This document shows positions 26,069 through 35,293 of a stretch of 64,000 nt of DNA, one piece after another. Both the position numbers and the translations under genes were made by a program. The first letter of the stretch is position 1, and the number at the start of each line of letters is the position of its first letter. The notes below the pieces were generated by a model. The model did not search any database and was not told the DNA's origin. It saw only the letters and a list, made by a program, of their open reading frames with translations. The DNA is taken from the NCBI RefSeq assembly GCF_030499575.1, contig NZ_JASTLC010000001.1, forward strand, positions 372,001 to 436,000, in the 5' to 3' direction. This DNA comes from Streptomyces sp. DG2A-72. GTDB taxonomy: Bacteria; Actinomycetota; Actinomycetes; Streptomycetales; Streptomycetaceae.

Positions 26069-28234
26069 ATGGATACCGATTCGATGATCGAACTACCGGA
26101 CCTGGTGGTCGGCGGTCTCGCCGTCGGCACACTGTCCGCGCTCGCCCTCCTCGGCGGGCTGCTGCGATCCCGGCGTCAACAAGCCTCGCAGCGTGAGGAG
26201 GTAGCCCGATTACGTGCCCAACTCGACGGCGCGCCAATGGCGTTCATCACCGAGGTCGAGCATCTCGCGGCACGCCGCGTGCCCGCCGCCGCACGGCAAC
26301 TGGCGCATCCGCACGTCGTGGTGCCGGGGCCGCTGAATCCGCAGAACGCCGGTACGCCGCTCGGTGTCGCGATGGAGCACGTGCTCAAGGGGCTGCGCAC
26401 GGAGCTGGCGGCGCAGCGCACCCGGATCGACGCGGCGGCGCAGGCCGGGATGCGCGGCGCCACCCGGGAGATCCAGGCGGGCCTGTACCGGCTCCAGGAC
26501 GCCCTGCGCGGGCTGCAACAGCGGTACGACGAACCGGAGTTGGCGCAGACGCTGTTCCAACTGGACCACGAGAACGAGCAGTCGCTGCGGCGGGCGCAGG
26601 TCGCCGGGGTCGTGTGCGGGGCGTGGGTCGGACTGGCCCGCGAGGAGTCGCACCTGGTGGAGGCGGTGACGGGCGGTCAGGCCCGGCTGGCGGGCTATCA
26701 CCGGGTCCGGGTCCACAACCACCTGGAGACGGGCACCGCCCTGGTGTCCCACGCGGTCGAGCCGGTCGCCATCATCGTCGCCGAACTCCTCGACAACGCC
26801 CTGCGCCACTCCGCACCCGACACCGACGTCACGGTCAGCCTGGAGCACGTCCACCACGGCGTCTGCGTCACCATCGACGACGCGGGTCTCGGCATGACGC
26901 AGGACGAACGGGCCCGCGCCCAGCGGATGGTGGCCGGTACCGAGCCGATCCTGCTCACCGACCTCGGTGACCCGCCGCGCATGGGACTCGCCGCGATCGG
27001 CCGGCTGACCCGGCAGTTCGACCTGAGCGTGGACCTCTCCTCGCCCTCCCCGTACGGCGGCGTACGCGCGGTGCTGCTCGTCGACAGCCATCTGCTCACC
27101 CGTATCGACCCCGCCGAACAGCCGCCGGCGGCCAGCGCCCCGCGCTCGACGCGCAAGAACGTGCCCGCCGCCGTCCACAGTTACGGGAACGAGCAGGACG
27201 AGGAAGCCGCCGGGTCCGGGCACCACAGCCCGCCGGACGCCGGAGGCCTGCCGCAGCGCCGACGCCGTACCCGGGCCGCCGCCGCACCGGCCGAACCCGA
27301 GCCGCGGCCTCCCGCGCGCCGCCCCGAGGACGCCGCCGCGGCACTCGGCGCGCTGCAGTCCGGCACCGCCGCCGCACGCGCGCGGGAGAACGACGCCGTA
27401 CCCGCCACGACACACGAGACCGAACAGACCGACCACGAGGGGGAGCGGCCAGATGACCAGCCGCGATACGGGCGAGACGGCGTGGGTGCTGGAACCGATC
27501 CTCCAGGTACCGCATGTCGTGGCCGCCGTCCTGCTGACGCGGGACGGCCTGGTGAAGGGGTACACGGACGCGCTCGCGCAGCCGTCGGCCGAGCGGGTGG
27601 CCGCCATCACCAGCACCGTGCAGGGGGCGTGCCGGACGGCAGCGGCAGCCTTCGCCGACCGGGACCAGGCGGAGGTACGGCAGGTCGTCATCGAGTCCGA
27701 CCACGGCTATGTCCTCATCGTCCCGACGGATCACGGCACGTGCGTGGCCGCGTACGGGGACGGCGAGGTACGCCTCGACCTGCTCGCGCACCGTGTCCAC
27801 TCGCAGGTGGCGCGGCTGGGCGAGAAGGCGATGACGGCCACGCCCCGAGGAACCGACGGCGACACGCCCGTATGACCGGCCGGCGTGGCGGCCGTCCCCT
27901 CGTACCCGCGTATCTGTCGACCGGCGGCGTGGCCCGGCCGAGCCGCCCCCAGTTGGAGCGGCTGACGGTGCTCACCGGCAGCGGAGCACCCGCGCCCGCG
28001 GACCTGCCCGCCGCTCAACTGGCCCTGCTGGACGCCCTGGACGGCGGATCGCTGACCGTGGTGGAGGCCGCGGCTCTGCTGGAGCTGCCGGTGTCCGCGG
28101 TGCGCGTGCTGGCCGCCGATCTCGTCGACCGGGGCCTGGCGCTGGCCCGCCCGCCGATCCCGCCCGCCGAACGGTTCGCCCCCGACCTGCTGAAGAGAGT
28201 GGCCGATGGCCTCCGCGCCCTCAAGCTCGACTAG
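26069..28234 (+). CDS. cvnA: conservon sensor kinase-like protein CvnA; frame open through to cvnC
   Basis: The first 460 or so residues are a CvnA: a short N-terminal membrane segment (VVGGLAVGTLSALALLGGLL), a coiled/helical region, and a GHKL ATPase domain with VAIIVAELLDNALRHSAP (N-box) and DDAGLGMTQDE. A Pro/Arg-rich tail then ends with AAAALGALQSGTAAARA, the family's usual C-terminus. CvnA proteins partner roadblock and GTPase proteins in membrane signalling. The oddity is that no stop follows. The frame stays open across cvnB (in another frame) and enters cvnC in register, giving 721 residues. The real protein probably ends near 27455; one extra G in the run of five at 27438-27442 would create the expected TGA overlapping the cvnB ATG. 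Confidence 0.75.
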   Translation: MDTDSMIELPDLVVGGLAVGTLSALALLGGLLRSRRQQASQREEVARLRAQLDGAPMAFITEVEHLAARRVPAAARQLAHPHVVVPGPLNPQNAGTPLGVAMEHVLKGLRTELAAQRTRIDAAAQAGMRGATREIQAGLYRLQDALRGLQQRYDEPELAQTLFQLDHENEQSLRRAQVAGVVCGAWVGLAREESHLVEAVTGGQARLAGYHRVRVHNHLETGTALVSHAVEPVAIIVAELLDNALRHSAPDTDVTVSLEHVHHGVCVTIDDAGLGMTQDERARAQRMVAGTEPILLTDLGDPPRMGLAAIGRLTRQFDLSVDLSSPSPYGGVRAVLLVDSHLLTRIDPAEQPPAASAPRSTRKNVPAAVHSYGNEQDEEAAGSGHHSPPDAGGLPQRRRRTRAAAAPAEPEPRPPARRPEDAAAALGALQSGTAAARARENDAVPATTHETEQTDHEGERPDDQPRYGRDGVGAGTDPPGTACRGRRPADAGRPGEGVHGRARAAVGRAGGRHHQHRAGGVPDGSGSLRRPGPGGGTAGRHRVRPRLCPHRPDGSRHVRGRVRGRRGTPRPARAPCPLAGGAAGREGDDGHAPRNRRRHARMTGRRGGRPLVPAYLSTGGVARPSRPQLERLTVLTGSGAPAPADLPAAQLALLDALDGGSLTVVEAAALLELPVSAVRVLAADLVDRGLALARPPIPPAERFAPDLLKRVADGLRALKLD
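27453..27875 (+). CDS. cvnB: roadblock/LC7-domain protein CvnB
   Basis: A 140-residue Roadblock/LC7 protein: LEPILQVPHVVAAVLLTRDGLVKGYTD begins the fold and VVIESDHGYVLIVPTDHGTCVAAY completes it. In conservons it interacts with the CvnD GTPase and CvnA, possibly as its regulator. GGGGGAG precedes the ATG. Its stop overlaps the cvnC start by four bases (ATGA). Confidence 0.93.
   Translation: MTSRDTGETAWVLEPILQVPHVVAAVLLTRDGLVKGYTDALAQPSAERVAAITSTVQGACRTAAAAFADRDQAEVRQVVIESDHGYVLIVPTDHGTCVAAYGDGEVRLDLLAHRVHSQVARLGEKAMTATPRGTDGDTPV
27872..28234 (+). CDS. cvnC: DUF742 protein CvnC
   Basis: A 120-residue DUF742 protein. The start MTGRRGGRPLVPAYLSTGG and the C-terminal winged-helix-like segment (LTVVEAAALLELPVSAVRVLAADLVDRGLA) are typical. 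It is the third conservon component with a presumed adaptor role. It starts within the ATGA overlap with cvnB and ends 29 bases inside cvnD. It is in the same frame as cvnA, with no stop between them, so automatic annotation may merge the two. Confidence 0.88.
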   Translation: MTGRRGGRPLVPAYLSTGGVARPSRPQLERLTVLTGSGAPAPADLPAAQLALLDALDGGSLTVVEAAALLELPVSAVRVLAADLVDRGLALARPPIPPAERFAPDLLKRVADGLRALKLD

Positions 28235-28814
28235 CCGCACCCATTTGCCCCAGACCGCCCGCGACTTGGTGAAGATCCTCGTCGCCGGGCCCTTCGGGGT
28301 GGGCAAGACGACCCTGATCGACTCCGTCTCCGAGATCCGGCCGCTGCACACCGAGGAGCCGCTCAGCGAGGCCTCCGCGCAGACGGACGATCTCGTCGGC
28401 GTGCAGGACAAGTCGACGACGACCGTCGCCATCGACTTCGGGCGGATCAGCCTGCCGGACGGCATCGTGCTCTATCTCTTCGGCACGCCGGGGCAAAAGC
28501 GGTTCCGTTCGCTGTGGGACGACATCGCGTACGGGGCGCTCGGCGCGCTCGTCCTGGTGGACAGCCGTCGGATCGACGCGTCGTTCGACGTGCTCGGCCT
28601 GGTCGAGGAGACCGGGCTGCCGTACGCGGTCGCCTTCAACGCCTTCCCCGACGCGCCCCGGCACTACACCGACGAACAGCTGCGCGCCGCCCTCGACCTG
28701 GAGCCGACGACCCCGATGGTCGTGTGCGACGCGCGGGACGCGAACTCCTCGATCGACGCGCTGCTCGCGCTGGTCCAGCACCTGATCGACCGCCACCCCC
28801 CGGAGCACAGGTGA
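28206..28814 (+). CDS. cvnD: Ras-like GTP-binding protein CvnD
   Basis: A 202-residue small GTPase of the bacterial conservon class. The P-loop is GPFGVGKTT (residues 28-36), switch II is FGTPGQKRFR, and FNAFPDA replaces the usual NKxD specificity loop, as in other CvnD proteins. It acts at the membrane with CvnA-C. It overlaps cvnC by 29 bases and the following P450 gene by four (GTGA). Confidence 0.93.
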   Translation: MASAPSSSTSRTHLPQTARDLVKILVAGPFGVGKTTLIDSVSEIRPLHTEEPLSEASAQTDDLVGVQDKSTTTVAIDFGRISLPDGIVLYLFGTPGQKRFRSLWDDIAYGALGALVLVDSRRIDASFDVLGLVEETGLPYAVAFNAFPDAPRHYTDEQLRAALDLEPTTPMVVCDARDANSSIDALLALVQHLIDRHPPEHR

Positions 28815-30049
28815 CCACCTATCCCCCCGCCCAGCAGGCCTTCTCCCTCTCCGCGCCGGTACGGCTGTGGGAGGACGGTTTCGCGCTGGATCCCTACGGC
28901 TACTACGACGCCCTGCGCGCCCAGGGCCCGGTCGGCTGGGCGGAACTCGCCCCGGGCGTACCGGCGTACGTCGTCACCGAACGGCGGGCCGCGCTGGAGC
29001 TGCTGCACGACACGGACACGTTCTCGCACGATCCGCGGCCGTGGGAGGCCACCGTCGCCGACGACTCGCCGGTGCTCGGCATGATGCGCTGGCGGCCCAA
29101 CTCCCTGTTCGCGGACGGGGCGGCCCATCTCCGCTACCGCACCACGCTGATCGACACCTTCGACGGGATCGAACCGCACGACCTGCGCGCCCGTGTCCAC
29201 CGGGCGGTGCATGTGCTGGTGAGCCGGTTCGGGCCGCAGGGCGAGGCGGACCTGGTCGGCGAGTTCGCGCGGCCGTTGATGGCGCTGGTGTTCAACAGCC
29301 TGTTCGGGCTGCCGGACAGCCAGAGCGACCGGCTCGACGCGGCGCTCGGCCGGATGATGGAGGGCGGCGCGGAAGCGGCGCAGGGCGAGGCGGAGTTCGG
29401 CGGCTACGTCATGGAGCTGATCGCCGCCAAGACCGAGCAGCGCGGCGACGACCTGCCGAGCCGGCTCCTCGACCATCCGGCCGGGCTCACTCCGGAGGAG
29501 GTCACCTGGCAGGTGTTCCTCACCCTCGGCGCCGGACACGAACCGACGGCGAACCTGGTGTCCAACGCGCTGTCCCGGATCCTCGGCAACCCGCTCTACT
29601 ACTCGACGCTGACCAGCGGTTCCCGCCCCGTGATGGACGCCGTGGTGGAGGTGCTGCACCACGAGACGCCCCTGGCCAACTACGGCATCCACTACGCCCG
29701 CAGGGCCGTGACCTTCCACGGGGCGTGGATCAGGGCCGCGGTGCCGGTCGTGATCTCGTACGGGGCACTCGCACACTTCGCCGAGCAGGAGCTCACCGAC
29801 GGCCGCCACCGCCAGGACGCCTCCCATCTGTCCTGGTCGGCGGGCCCGCACGCCTGCCCGGTCAAGCAGCACACGCTGCTCATCGCCACCGAGGCGATCG
29901 AACGGCTCACCCAGTGGCTGCCCGATCTGCGGCCGGTCCTGCCGCGCGAACGACTGAGCTGGCGGCCGGGACCCTTCCACCGCTCGCTGACCTCACTGCC
30001 CGTCCGGTTCAACCCCCGCTCCCCCGACCAGCCAGGAGATCCGTCGTGA
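28811..30049 (+). CDS. cvnE: cytochrome P450 (conservon-associated), atypical haem loop
   Basis: A 412-residue P450-like protein. The I-helix region (VFLTLGAGHEPTANLVSNAL) and the haem segment SWSAGPHACPVKQHT are visible. The consensus FxxGxHxCxG is altered: Trp for Phe and Val for the last Gly (G-x-H-x-C-P-V), and an ExxR-like helix with EVLHHETP is weak. The cysteine ligand is present. Conservons with one or two P450s after cvnD are known, and cvnE-type proteins in them share this divergence. It may be a non-catalytic or specialised haem protein. The GTG start overlaps cvnD. Confidence 0.87.
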   Translation: MTTYPPAQQAFSLSAPVRLWEDGFALDPYGYYDALRAQGPVGWAELAPGVPAYVVTERRAALELLHDTDTFSHDPRPWEATVADDSPVLGMMRWRPNSLFADGAAHLRYRTTLIDTFDGIEPHDLRARVHRAVHVLVSRFGPQGEADLVGEFARPLMALVFNSLFGLPDSQSDRLDAALGRMMEGGAEAAQGEAEFGGYVMELIAAKTEQRGDDLPSRLLDHPAGLTPEEVTWQVFLTLGAGHEPTANLVSNALSRILGNPLYYSTLTSGSRPVMDAVVEVLHHETPLANYGIHYARRAVTFHGAWIRAAVPVVISYGALAHFAEQELTDGRHRQDASHLSWSAGPHACPVKQHTLLIATEAIERLTQWLPDLRPVLPRERLSWRPGPFHRSLTSLPVRFNPRSPDQPGDPS

Positions 30050-31278
30050 CCGTCACCGACCGCATCGCTCTCGACCCGTTCGGCGCCGACATCCTCGCCG
30101 AAAGCGCCCGGTTGCGCGCCCTCGGCCCGATCGTGCCGGTGGAGCTGCCCGGCGGCATCCCGGCCTGGGCGCCCACCGGCTACGACACGCTCAAGGAACT
30201 GATCCTCGATCCGCAGGTCAGCAGGGATCCCCGGCTGCACTGGAAGTTGTGGCCGGAGATCGGCGAACACCCCTCCTGGGGCTGGGTCCTGGGCTGGGTG
30301 GGCGTGGTCAACATGCTCTCGACATACGGTGCCGACCACGCGCGCCTGCGCAAGCTGGTCTCGCCGAGCTTCACGCACCGGCGCACCGAGGCGATGCGCC
30401 CGCGGGTGGAGGCGATCACGGCGGAGCTGCTCGACGGCCTTGCGCAGACGGGCGCGGACGGTTCCGTGGTCGATCTGAAGGCGGGGCTGGCGCACCCGCT
30501 GCCCATGCGGATGATCTGCGAACTGTTCGGTGTCCCCGACGAGTTGCAGGACGCGACCGGCACAATGATCGCGGCCATCATGGACACCTCCGACCCGAGC
30601 CCGGAACACGCCGCGTCCGTTCAGCAGCAGATCGGCACCGTCCTGCCCGCGCTGATCGCCCACCGCACCGCACACCCCGGGGACGACCTCACCACCGAAC
30701 TGATCCGGGTGCGGGACGAGGACGGCGACCGGCTCAGCGACGAAGAGCTGCTCTACACGCTGCTGCTGGTCATCGGCGCCGGCTTCGAGACGACCGTCAA
30801 CCTCATCGGCAACGCGGTCGTCGCCCTGCTGACGCACCCCGAGCAGCTGGCCGCCGTACGGTCCGGGAAGCTCGGCTGGGAGGCGGTCGTCGAGGAGACG
30901 CTGCGGGTCCACCCGTCCATCGCCTCGCTGCCGTTGCGGTTCGCCGTCACGGACCTGACCGTCGGCGACGTCACCATCCCCGCCGGCGACGCCATCATCA
31001 CGACGTACGCCGCCGCTGGGCTCGATCCCGCGCACTACGGTCCCGACGCCGACACCTTCGACGCCGGGCGCGGAGCCGACGACCATCTGGCTTTCGGGAT
31101 CGGTGTGCACCGGTGCATCGGTGCGCCCCTCGCCCGTATGGAGGCTCTCACCGCCCTGCCCGCGGTCTTCGCCCGCTTCCCCGGGGTGGAACTGGCCGTG
31201 GACGAGGGCGCGTTGCGGCAGGTGCCGTCCTTCATCGCGTTCGGCTGGCAGGAGATTCCGGTACGGCTGGGCGGGTGA
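30046..31278 (+). CDS. cvnF: cytochrome P450 (conservon-associated)
   Basis: A 410-residue soluble P450 with complete signatures: I-helix VIGAGFETTVNLIGNAV, K-helix EETLR, and haem loop FGIGVHRCIGAPLARME. Electrons would come from a ferredoxin encoded elsewhere. The GTG start overlaps the preceding P450 stop by four bases, so it is coupled to the conservon. Its 3' end overlaps the convergent glycosyltransferase gene by 47 bases. Confidence 0.92.
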   Translation: MTVTDRIALDPFGADILAESARLRALGPIVPVELPGGIPAWAPTGYDTLKELILDPQVSRDPRLHWKLWPEIGEHPSWGWVLGWVGVVNMLSTYGADHARLRKLVSPSFTHRRTEAMRPRVEAITAELLDGLAQTGADGSVVDLKAGLAHPLPMRMICELFGVPDELQDATGTMIAAIMDTSDPSPEHAASVQQQIGTVLPALIAHRTAHPGDDLTTELIRVRDEDGDRLSDEELLYTLLLVIGAGFETTVNLIGNAVVALLTHPEQLAAVRSGKLGWEAVVEETLRVHPSIASLPLRFAVTDLTVGDVTIPAGDAIITTYAAAGLDPAHYGPDADTFDAGRGADDHLAFGIGVHRCIGAPLARMEALTALPAVFARFPGVELAVDEGALRQVPSFIAFGWQEIPVRLGG

Positions 31279-32404
31279 GCCGGCCGCTCCGGGACCCCGC
31301 CGACTCCGCCACCCACTTCTCCAGCCACTCTACGAACTCGTCTGCGCGCGCGGGCCAGTTGAGGTCGGTGAGGGCCGCGTCGCGCCCCCGCAGCGCGGCG
31401 CGCAGCCGCAGTTCGGTGTCGCTGTTCAGGCGCCGTATCGCGGCCGCGGCCGCGGCCGGGTCCTCGTAGGGGACGACGAGGCCGCAGCCGTGGCCCCGGA
31501 CGAGTTCGGCGGCGAGAGGGGTCGGCGTGGTGACGACGGGGACGCCGTGAGCCATGTACTCGACGACCTTGGTGGGGCGTGAGTGGCGGTAGTTGGGCTG
31601 GTCGTGCAGGAGAGAGAGGCCGGCCGTGGCGCCGGACAGCAGGGCGAGGGCGCGGTCGTTGGGCAGGAAGTCGTGCCAGCGCAGGACACCGTCGCGGTCG
31701 GCCTCGGCGAGTGCGTCGCGTACGTCGGGATCCGCCGCGCCGATCACTTCGATCCGGAACGACGGGCCGAGCAGTCGGGCCGTCTCGATCAGGTCCAGCG
31801 CGCCGCGGGCCCGTGACAGATGCCCCACGTAGACGACCCGGTCGTCGCCGGGCGGAGCCGGCACGGCCGTGGGAACGACGGCGAGGTTCGGCACGACCGG
31901 GTGGGATCGGCGAAAGCGCGCCTGGTAGGCGTCCTCGGCGAGCAGCAGACGCAGCCGGCGCTCCGCCAGGCGTTCCGCCGCGCGCACCGCGAGGCGCAGG
32001 GGCGGGCGCAACGGAACCGGCACCCAGCCCTTCATGGCAAGTGCCGCCGCCGTGTCCTCGTGCACGTCCCACACCGTCACCGGAGACCGGCCGGTGCGCT
32101 GCCACCGACGCAGGGTGCCGGGGAGGGCCAGCAGCAGTTCGGGGTCGTGCAGCAGCACCAGATCCACTTCGGGTCCGCGTTCGGCGAGCAGGGCGCGGGC
32201 CGCACGCAGTGCCGCGCGGCGGCTGCGGCCCGCGGCCCGCGGCAGGTCCACACCCTCGACGTACGGCCGCGGCGCCACTGAGCGGGCAGTGAAGGGGGCC
32301 GCGTAGACGATCTCGTGGCCGCGATCCCTCAGGGCCGTTATCTCCCTGTGCAGGATGCGGGCGTCCTCGGGGTGGTGCACGACGGTGATGACGAGTATCC
32401 GCAT
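31232..32404 (-). CDS. GT-B glycosyltransferase (family 4-like)
   Basis: A 390-residue GT-B enzyme. It has an N-terminal acceptor domain with MRILVITVVHHPEDARILHRE and LLHDPELLLALP, and a donor domain with VVYVGHLSRARGALDLIETARLL, then the PNYRHSRPTKVVEYMAHGVPVVTT nucleotide-sugar motif. It is last in a minus-strand group with a UDP-sugar dehydrogenase and another glycosyltransferase. AAAGG seven bases before the ATG supports the start. The C-terminal tail overlaps the P450 gene on the other strand. Confidence 0.87.
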   Translation of the reverse strand: MRILVITVVHHPEDARILHREITALRDRGHEIVYAAPFTARSVAPRPYVEGVDLPRAAGRSRRAALRAARALLAERGPEVDLVLLHDPELLLALPGTLRRWQRTGRSPVTVWDVHEDTAAALAMKGWVPVPLRPPLRLAVRAAERLAERRLRLLLAEDAYQARFRRSHPVVPNLAVVPTAVPAPPGDDRVVYVGHLSRARGALDLIETARLLGPSFRIEVIGAADPDVRDALAEADRDGVLRWHDFLPNDRALALLSGATAGLSLLHDQPNYRHSRPTKVVEYMAHGVPVVTTPTPLAAELVRGHGCGLVVPYEDPAAAAAAIRRLNSDTELRLRAALRGRDAALTDLNWPARADEFVEWLEKWVAESAGSRSGRLTRPAVPESPASRTR

Positions 32405-32451
32405 AGGGGCGCCTTTCAACTCCGTGGGACGCAGCCGTGAGGAGGAGCTGC

Positions 32452-33774
32452 CTAGAGCTCCTCGATCCCCGGCCGGAAGATCCGCCCCCGGGTGTCGAAC
32501 AGCAGTCGGGCCTCGTCGGCGAGGGCCGGCAGGTCGTAGGCCGAGTGGTCCTGCAGCAGGATCGTCAGGTCGTGGTCCCGCGCGGCCGCGATGGCGTCGC
32601 CGACACGTGGGACGGCCACGCCGTCGACGGACCACTCGGGCACGTGGGGGTCGTGGAAGGAGATCTGAGCCTCCCGTTCCCGCAGCAGCCGGGCCACCGG
32701 CACCGCGGGCGACTCGCGTTGGTCGGCCACGTCAGGTTTGTAGGTGACACCCATGAGCAGCACCCGAGAGCCGTGCAGCGGTTTGCCGACGCTGTTGAGG
32801 AGGTCCTGGGCGCGGCGCACGACGTACTCCGGCATCCGGCGGTTGATCTCCTGGGCGAGCTCGACGAAGCGGAACTCGTAGCCGAGCGAGGAACGCACCT
32901 TGTACGACAGGTAGTTGGGGTCGATGGGAATGCAGTGGCCGCCCACGCCGGCGCCGGGTCTGAATGCCTGGAAGCCGAACGGCTTGGTGGCGGCGCAGCG
33001 GATGGCGTCCCAGACGTCGACGTGCAACTCGTGGCTGATGATGGTCAGTTCGTTGACCAGGGCGATGTTGACGTGCCGGTAGGTGTTCTCGATGAGCTTG
33101 GCCAGTTCGGCCTCGCGGGTGCCCTTCGCCTGGACGACGGTGTCGACGAGCTTGCCGTAGAAGGCGACGGCGCGTGCCGCGCAGGACGGGGTGCAGCCGC
33201 CGACGACCTTCGGGGTGTCGCGCAGTTGGTGCGCGGAGTTGCCGGGATCGATGCGCTCCGGTGAGAAGGCCAGGGCGAAGTCCTCACCGACGCGCAGCCC
33301 GGACTCCTCCAGCAGCGGGCGGACGATCTCCTCGGTGGTGCCGGGGTAGGTGGTCGACTCCAGGACGACGAGCTGCCCGCGCCGCAGCCGGCCGGCGATC
33401 GTCCGGGTGGCGTCGGTCACCGCGCTCAGATCGGGGCCCCCGTCCTGGCCCAGCGGGGTCGGCACGCAGATGACCACGTTCTGTGCGCGGGCGAGACAGC
33501 GGTCGTCCGTGTACGCCGTGAATCCTGCCGCCCGCATGCGGCGGACGTCCTCGTCGGACACGTCGTCGACGTGCGAGCGCCCGGCGTTGAGCGCGGTGAC
33601 GACGTCTGCGTTCCGGTCGAGCCCCACGACTCTCAGGCCGACCGAGGCGGCTTCCCGAGCGAGGGGCAGCCCGACGTAGCCGAGCCCGAGTACCGCGAGT
33701 TCGACGTCGTCGGTCTCTTCGTCCCCGAGCGGTTGGCTCACAGCTGCGAGCGGTTCGGTCTCGTCGACCTGCAT
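32452..33774 (-). CDS. wecC: UDP-N-acetylmannosamine (or related) dehydrogenase
   Basis: A 440-residue nucleotide-sugar dehydrogenase. It has an NAD+ Rossmann motif (AVLGLGYVGLPLAREAA, about residues 27-43) and a second NAD contact (VVICVPTPLGQDGGPDLSAV). The catalytic Lys lies in AELAKLIENTYRHVNIALVNEL and the catalytic Cys in PGAGVGGHCIPIDPNYL. The C-terminal UDP-binding domain has VTYKPDVADQRESPA. It oxidises C6 of a UDP-hexose to the uronate in two steps. The neighbouring UDP-GlcNAc 2-epimerase makes UDP-ManNAc the likely substrate, giving UDP-ManNAcA. UDP-Glc or UDP-GlcNAc are alternatives, so the symbol is provisional. Confidence 0.85.
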   Translation of the reverse strand: MQVDETEPLAAVSQPLGDEETDDVELAVLGLGYVGLPLAREAASVGLRVVGLDRNADVVTALNAGRSHVDDVSDEDVRRMRAAGFTAYTDDRCLARAQNVVICVPTPLGQDGGPDLSAVTDATRTIAGRLRRGQLVVLESTTYPGTTEEIVRPLLEESGLRVGEDFALAFSPERIDPGNSAHQLRDTPKVVGGCTPSCAARAVAFYGKLVDTVVQAKGTREAELAKLIENTYRHVNIALVNELTIISHELHVDVWDAIRCAATKPFGFQAFRPGAGVGGHCIPIDPNYLSYKVRSSLGYEFRFVELAQEINRRMPEYVVRRAQDLLNSVGKPLHGSRVLLMGVTYKPDVADQRESPAVPVARLLREREAQISFHDPHVPEWSVDGVAVPRVGDAIAAARDHDLTILLQDHSAYDLPALADEARLLFDTRGRIFRPGIEEL

Positions 33775-33791
33775 ACGGGTTCACCCGGCTT

Positions 33792-35255
33792 TCAGGGCGG
33801 GAGTCGGCATCCAAGCGCGCGATAGGCATCGCGGGTCATGGCGGCGACCCGGCTCCAGGTACGGGCCCGCGCGACGATCGAGCGGGCGTTCATTCCCATG
33901 TCACTTCGCCGTGTTTGAGAATAAAACAGCCCTTCGATAACTTCCGCCCAAGCTTGTGGGGATTCAGAAGGAATGAGCTCACCGCTTGCGCCGGGCTCCA
34001 CCAGCTCCCTCATCGCGGCGAGATCGCTGGCCACCACCGGCAGACCGCTCGCCATCGCCTCGACCGGCTTGAGTGGCGTCACCAGACGGCAGACGCGCTC
34101 GTCGGTGCGCGGCACCGCGAACACGTCCAACACCGCGTGATACGACCGCACTTGGTCGTGCGGCACCCGTCCGGTGAACAGGGCCCCTCCGTCTCCGAGA
34201 CCGAGCCGGACGGCCAGTGCCCGCAGCGCCGCCCGCTCCGGACCGTCGCCCACGATCAGCAGCCGCACGGGGACGCCGCGGCGGCGCAGCTCGGCACCCG
34301 CATGGAGCAATGTGCCGATTCCCTCGTATGGAGTAAGACTGCTGACGGTGCCGACGACGAGGTCGTCCGGCGGGATGCCGAGGCGGGCCCGCAGCGGCGC
34401 CCCGTCCGGCAGCGGGGCCAGGAAGTCGTCGTCCACCGCGTTCGGCGCGATCAGGACCCGCTCCTCGGGCACTCCACGGGCCACGATCTCGGCGCGCATC
34501 GCCGCACCCAGCGTCAGGACCAGATCGGCCTCGCGCATGCAGTACGTCTCGAGCGCGCGCCGCGTGCGGTAGGTCGGGTCGTCCGGGCTGCGCCCCGGTG
34601 CCTGCGTCAGCCAGGTCTCCTCCAGAAAGCCCCGCACCTCGTAGACCACGGGCAGCCCATAGGCCTCGCGCAGCGCGAGGGCGACCCGTCCGTTGCCGTG
34701 GTCGGTGGCCGCATGCAGGACGGCGGGCCGCAACCGCTCCACCAGCCGCCCGGCCAGCTCGGCGTTGCGGGCCAGCACGGCATCCTGGCCGTACGGCAGC
34801 CGCGACGGGAGCAGTCGGTGCTGCGGTACGCCGCCCACGATCTGCAGCGGGCGCGCGTCCAGCACGCCCTGCGCCACCGGGAAACCGACGCGCGTGACCA
34901 CGTGCGGATCGAGTCCGTCCGCCCGCTGGGCCTCGGCGAGTTTCTGGGTGCGCACGGTGTAGCCGGCGTGCTTGAACGGCAGCCCGTTGGTGACCAGATG
35001 CAGTACCCGGCCCGGCACCGGACTGACGGTCCGCCCGGTGGGGGCGGGCACCCGCGCCGCACCGGACGGAGTGGCGGTGGGCCCGGCCGTGCGGGCGCGG
35101 GCGGCGAGCCGCCGTTCGACGCCCCCCAAGCGGCCCCCGACGGGGGTCGGCAGCAGCCGCAGACCGAGCAGTGCCGCCCGGACGGGGTCCTGGCGCAACT
35201 CGCCCCATGCCACGGAGGCAGCCAGACTGAGAGCACGGGGGACATGACGTGACAT
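33792..35255 (-). CDS. glycosyltransferase family 4 protein
   Basis: A 487-residue GT-B enzyme with a basic, helical N-terminal 90 residues before the catalytic fold. The fold starts at GRVLHLVTNGLPFKHAGYTVRTQ. PNAVDDDFLAPLP and VGTVSSLTPYEGIGTLLHAGAEL begin the donor half, with VRTDERVCRLVTPLKPVEAMASGLPVVAS as the nucleotide-sugar site. It leads the minus-strand arm of the glycan locus and starts only 38 bases from the divergent epimerase gene. The last 40 codons (33900-33980) use noticeably more A/T-ending codons than the rest. Confidence 0.87.
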   Translation of the reverse strand: MSRHVPRALSLAASVAWGELRQDPVRAALLGLRLLPTPVGGRLGGVERRLAARARTAGPTATPSGAARVPAPTGRTVSPVPGRVLHLVTNGLPFKHAGYTVRTQKLAEAQRADGLDPHVVTRVGFPVAQGVLDARPLQIVGGVPQHRLLPSRLPYGQDAVLARNAELAGRLVERLRPAVLHAATDHGNGRVALALREAYGLPVVYEVRGFLEETWLTQAPGRSPDDPTYRTRRALETYCMREADLVLTLGAAMRAEIVARGVPEERVLIAPNAVDDDFLAPLPDGAPLRARLGIPPDDLVVGTVSSLTPYEGIGTLLHAGAELRRRGVPVRLLIVGDGPERAALRALAVRLGLGDGGALFTGRVPHDQVRSYHAVLDVFAVPRTDERVCRLVTPLKPVEAMASGLPVVASDLAAMRELVEPGASGELIPSESPQAWAEVIEGLFYSQTRRSDMGMNARSIVARARTWSRVAAMTRDAYRALGCRLPP

Positions 35256-35293
35256 ACCGGAACATTAGGTCGACAGAGCGGAGAACCGACACC

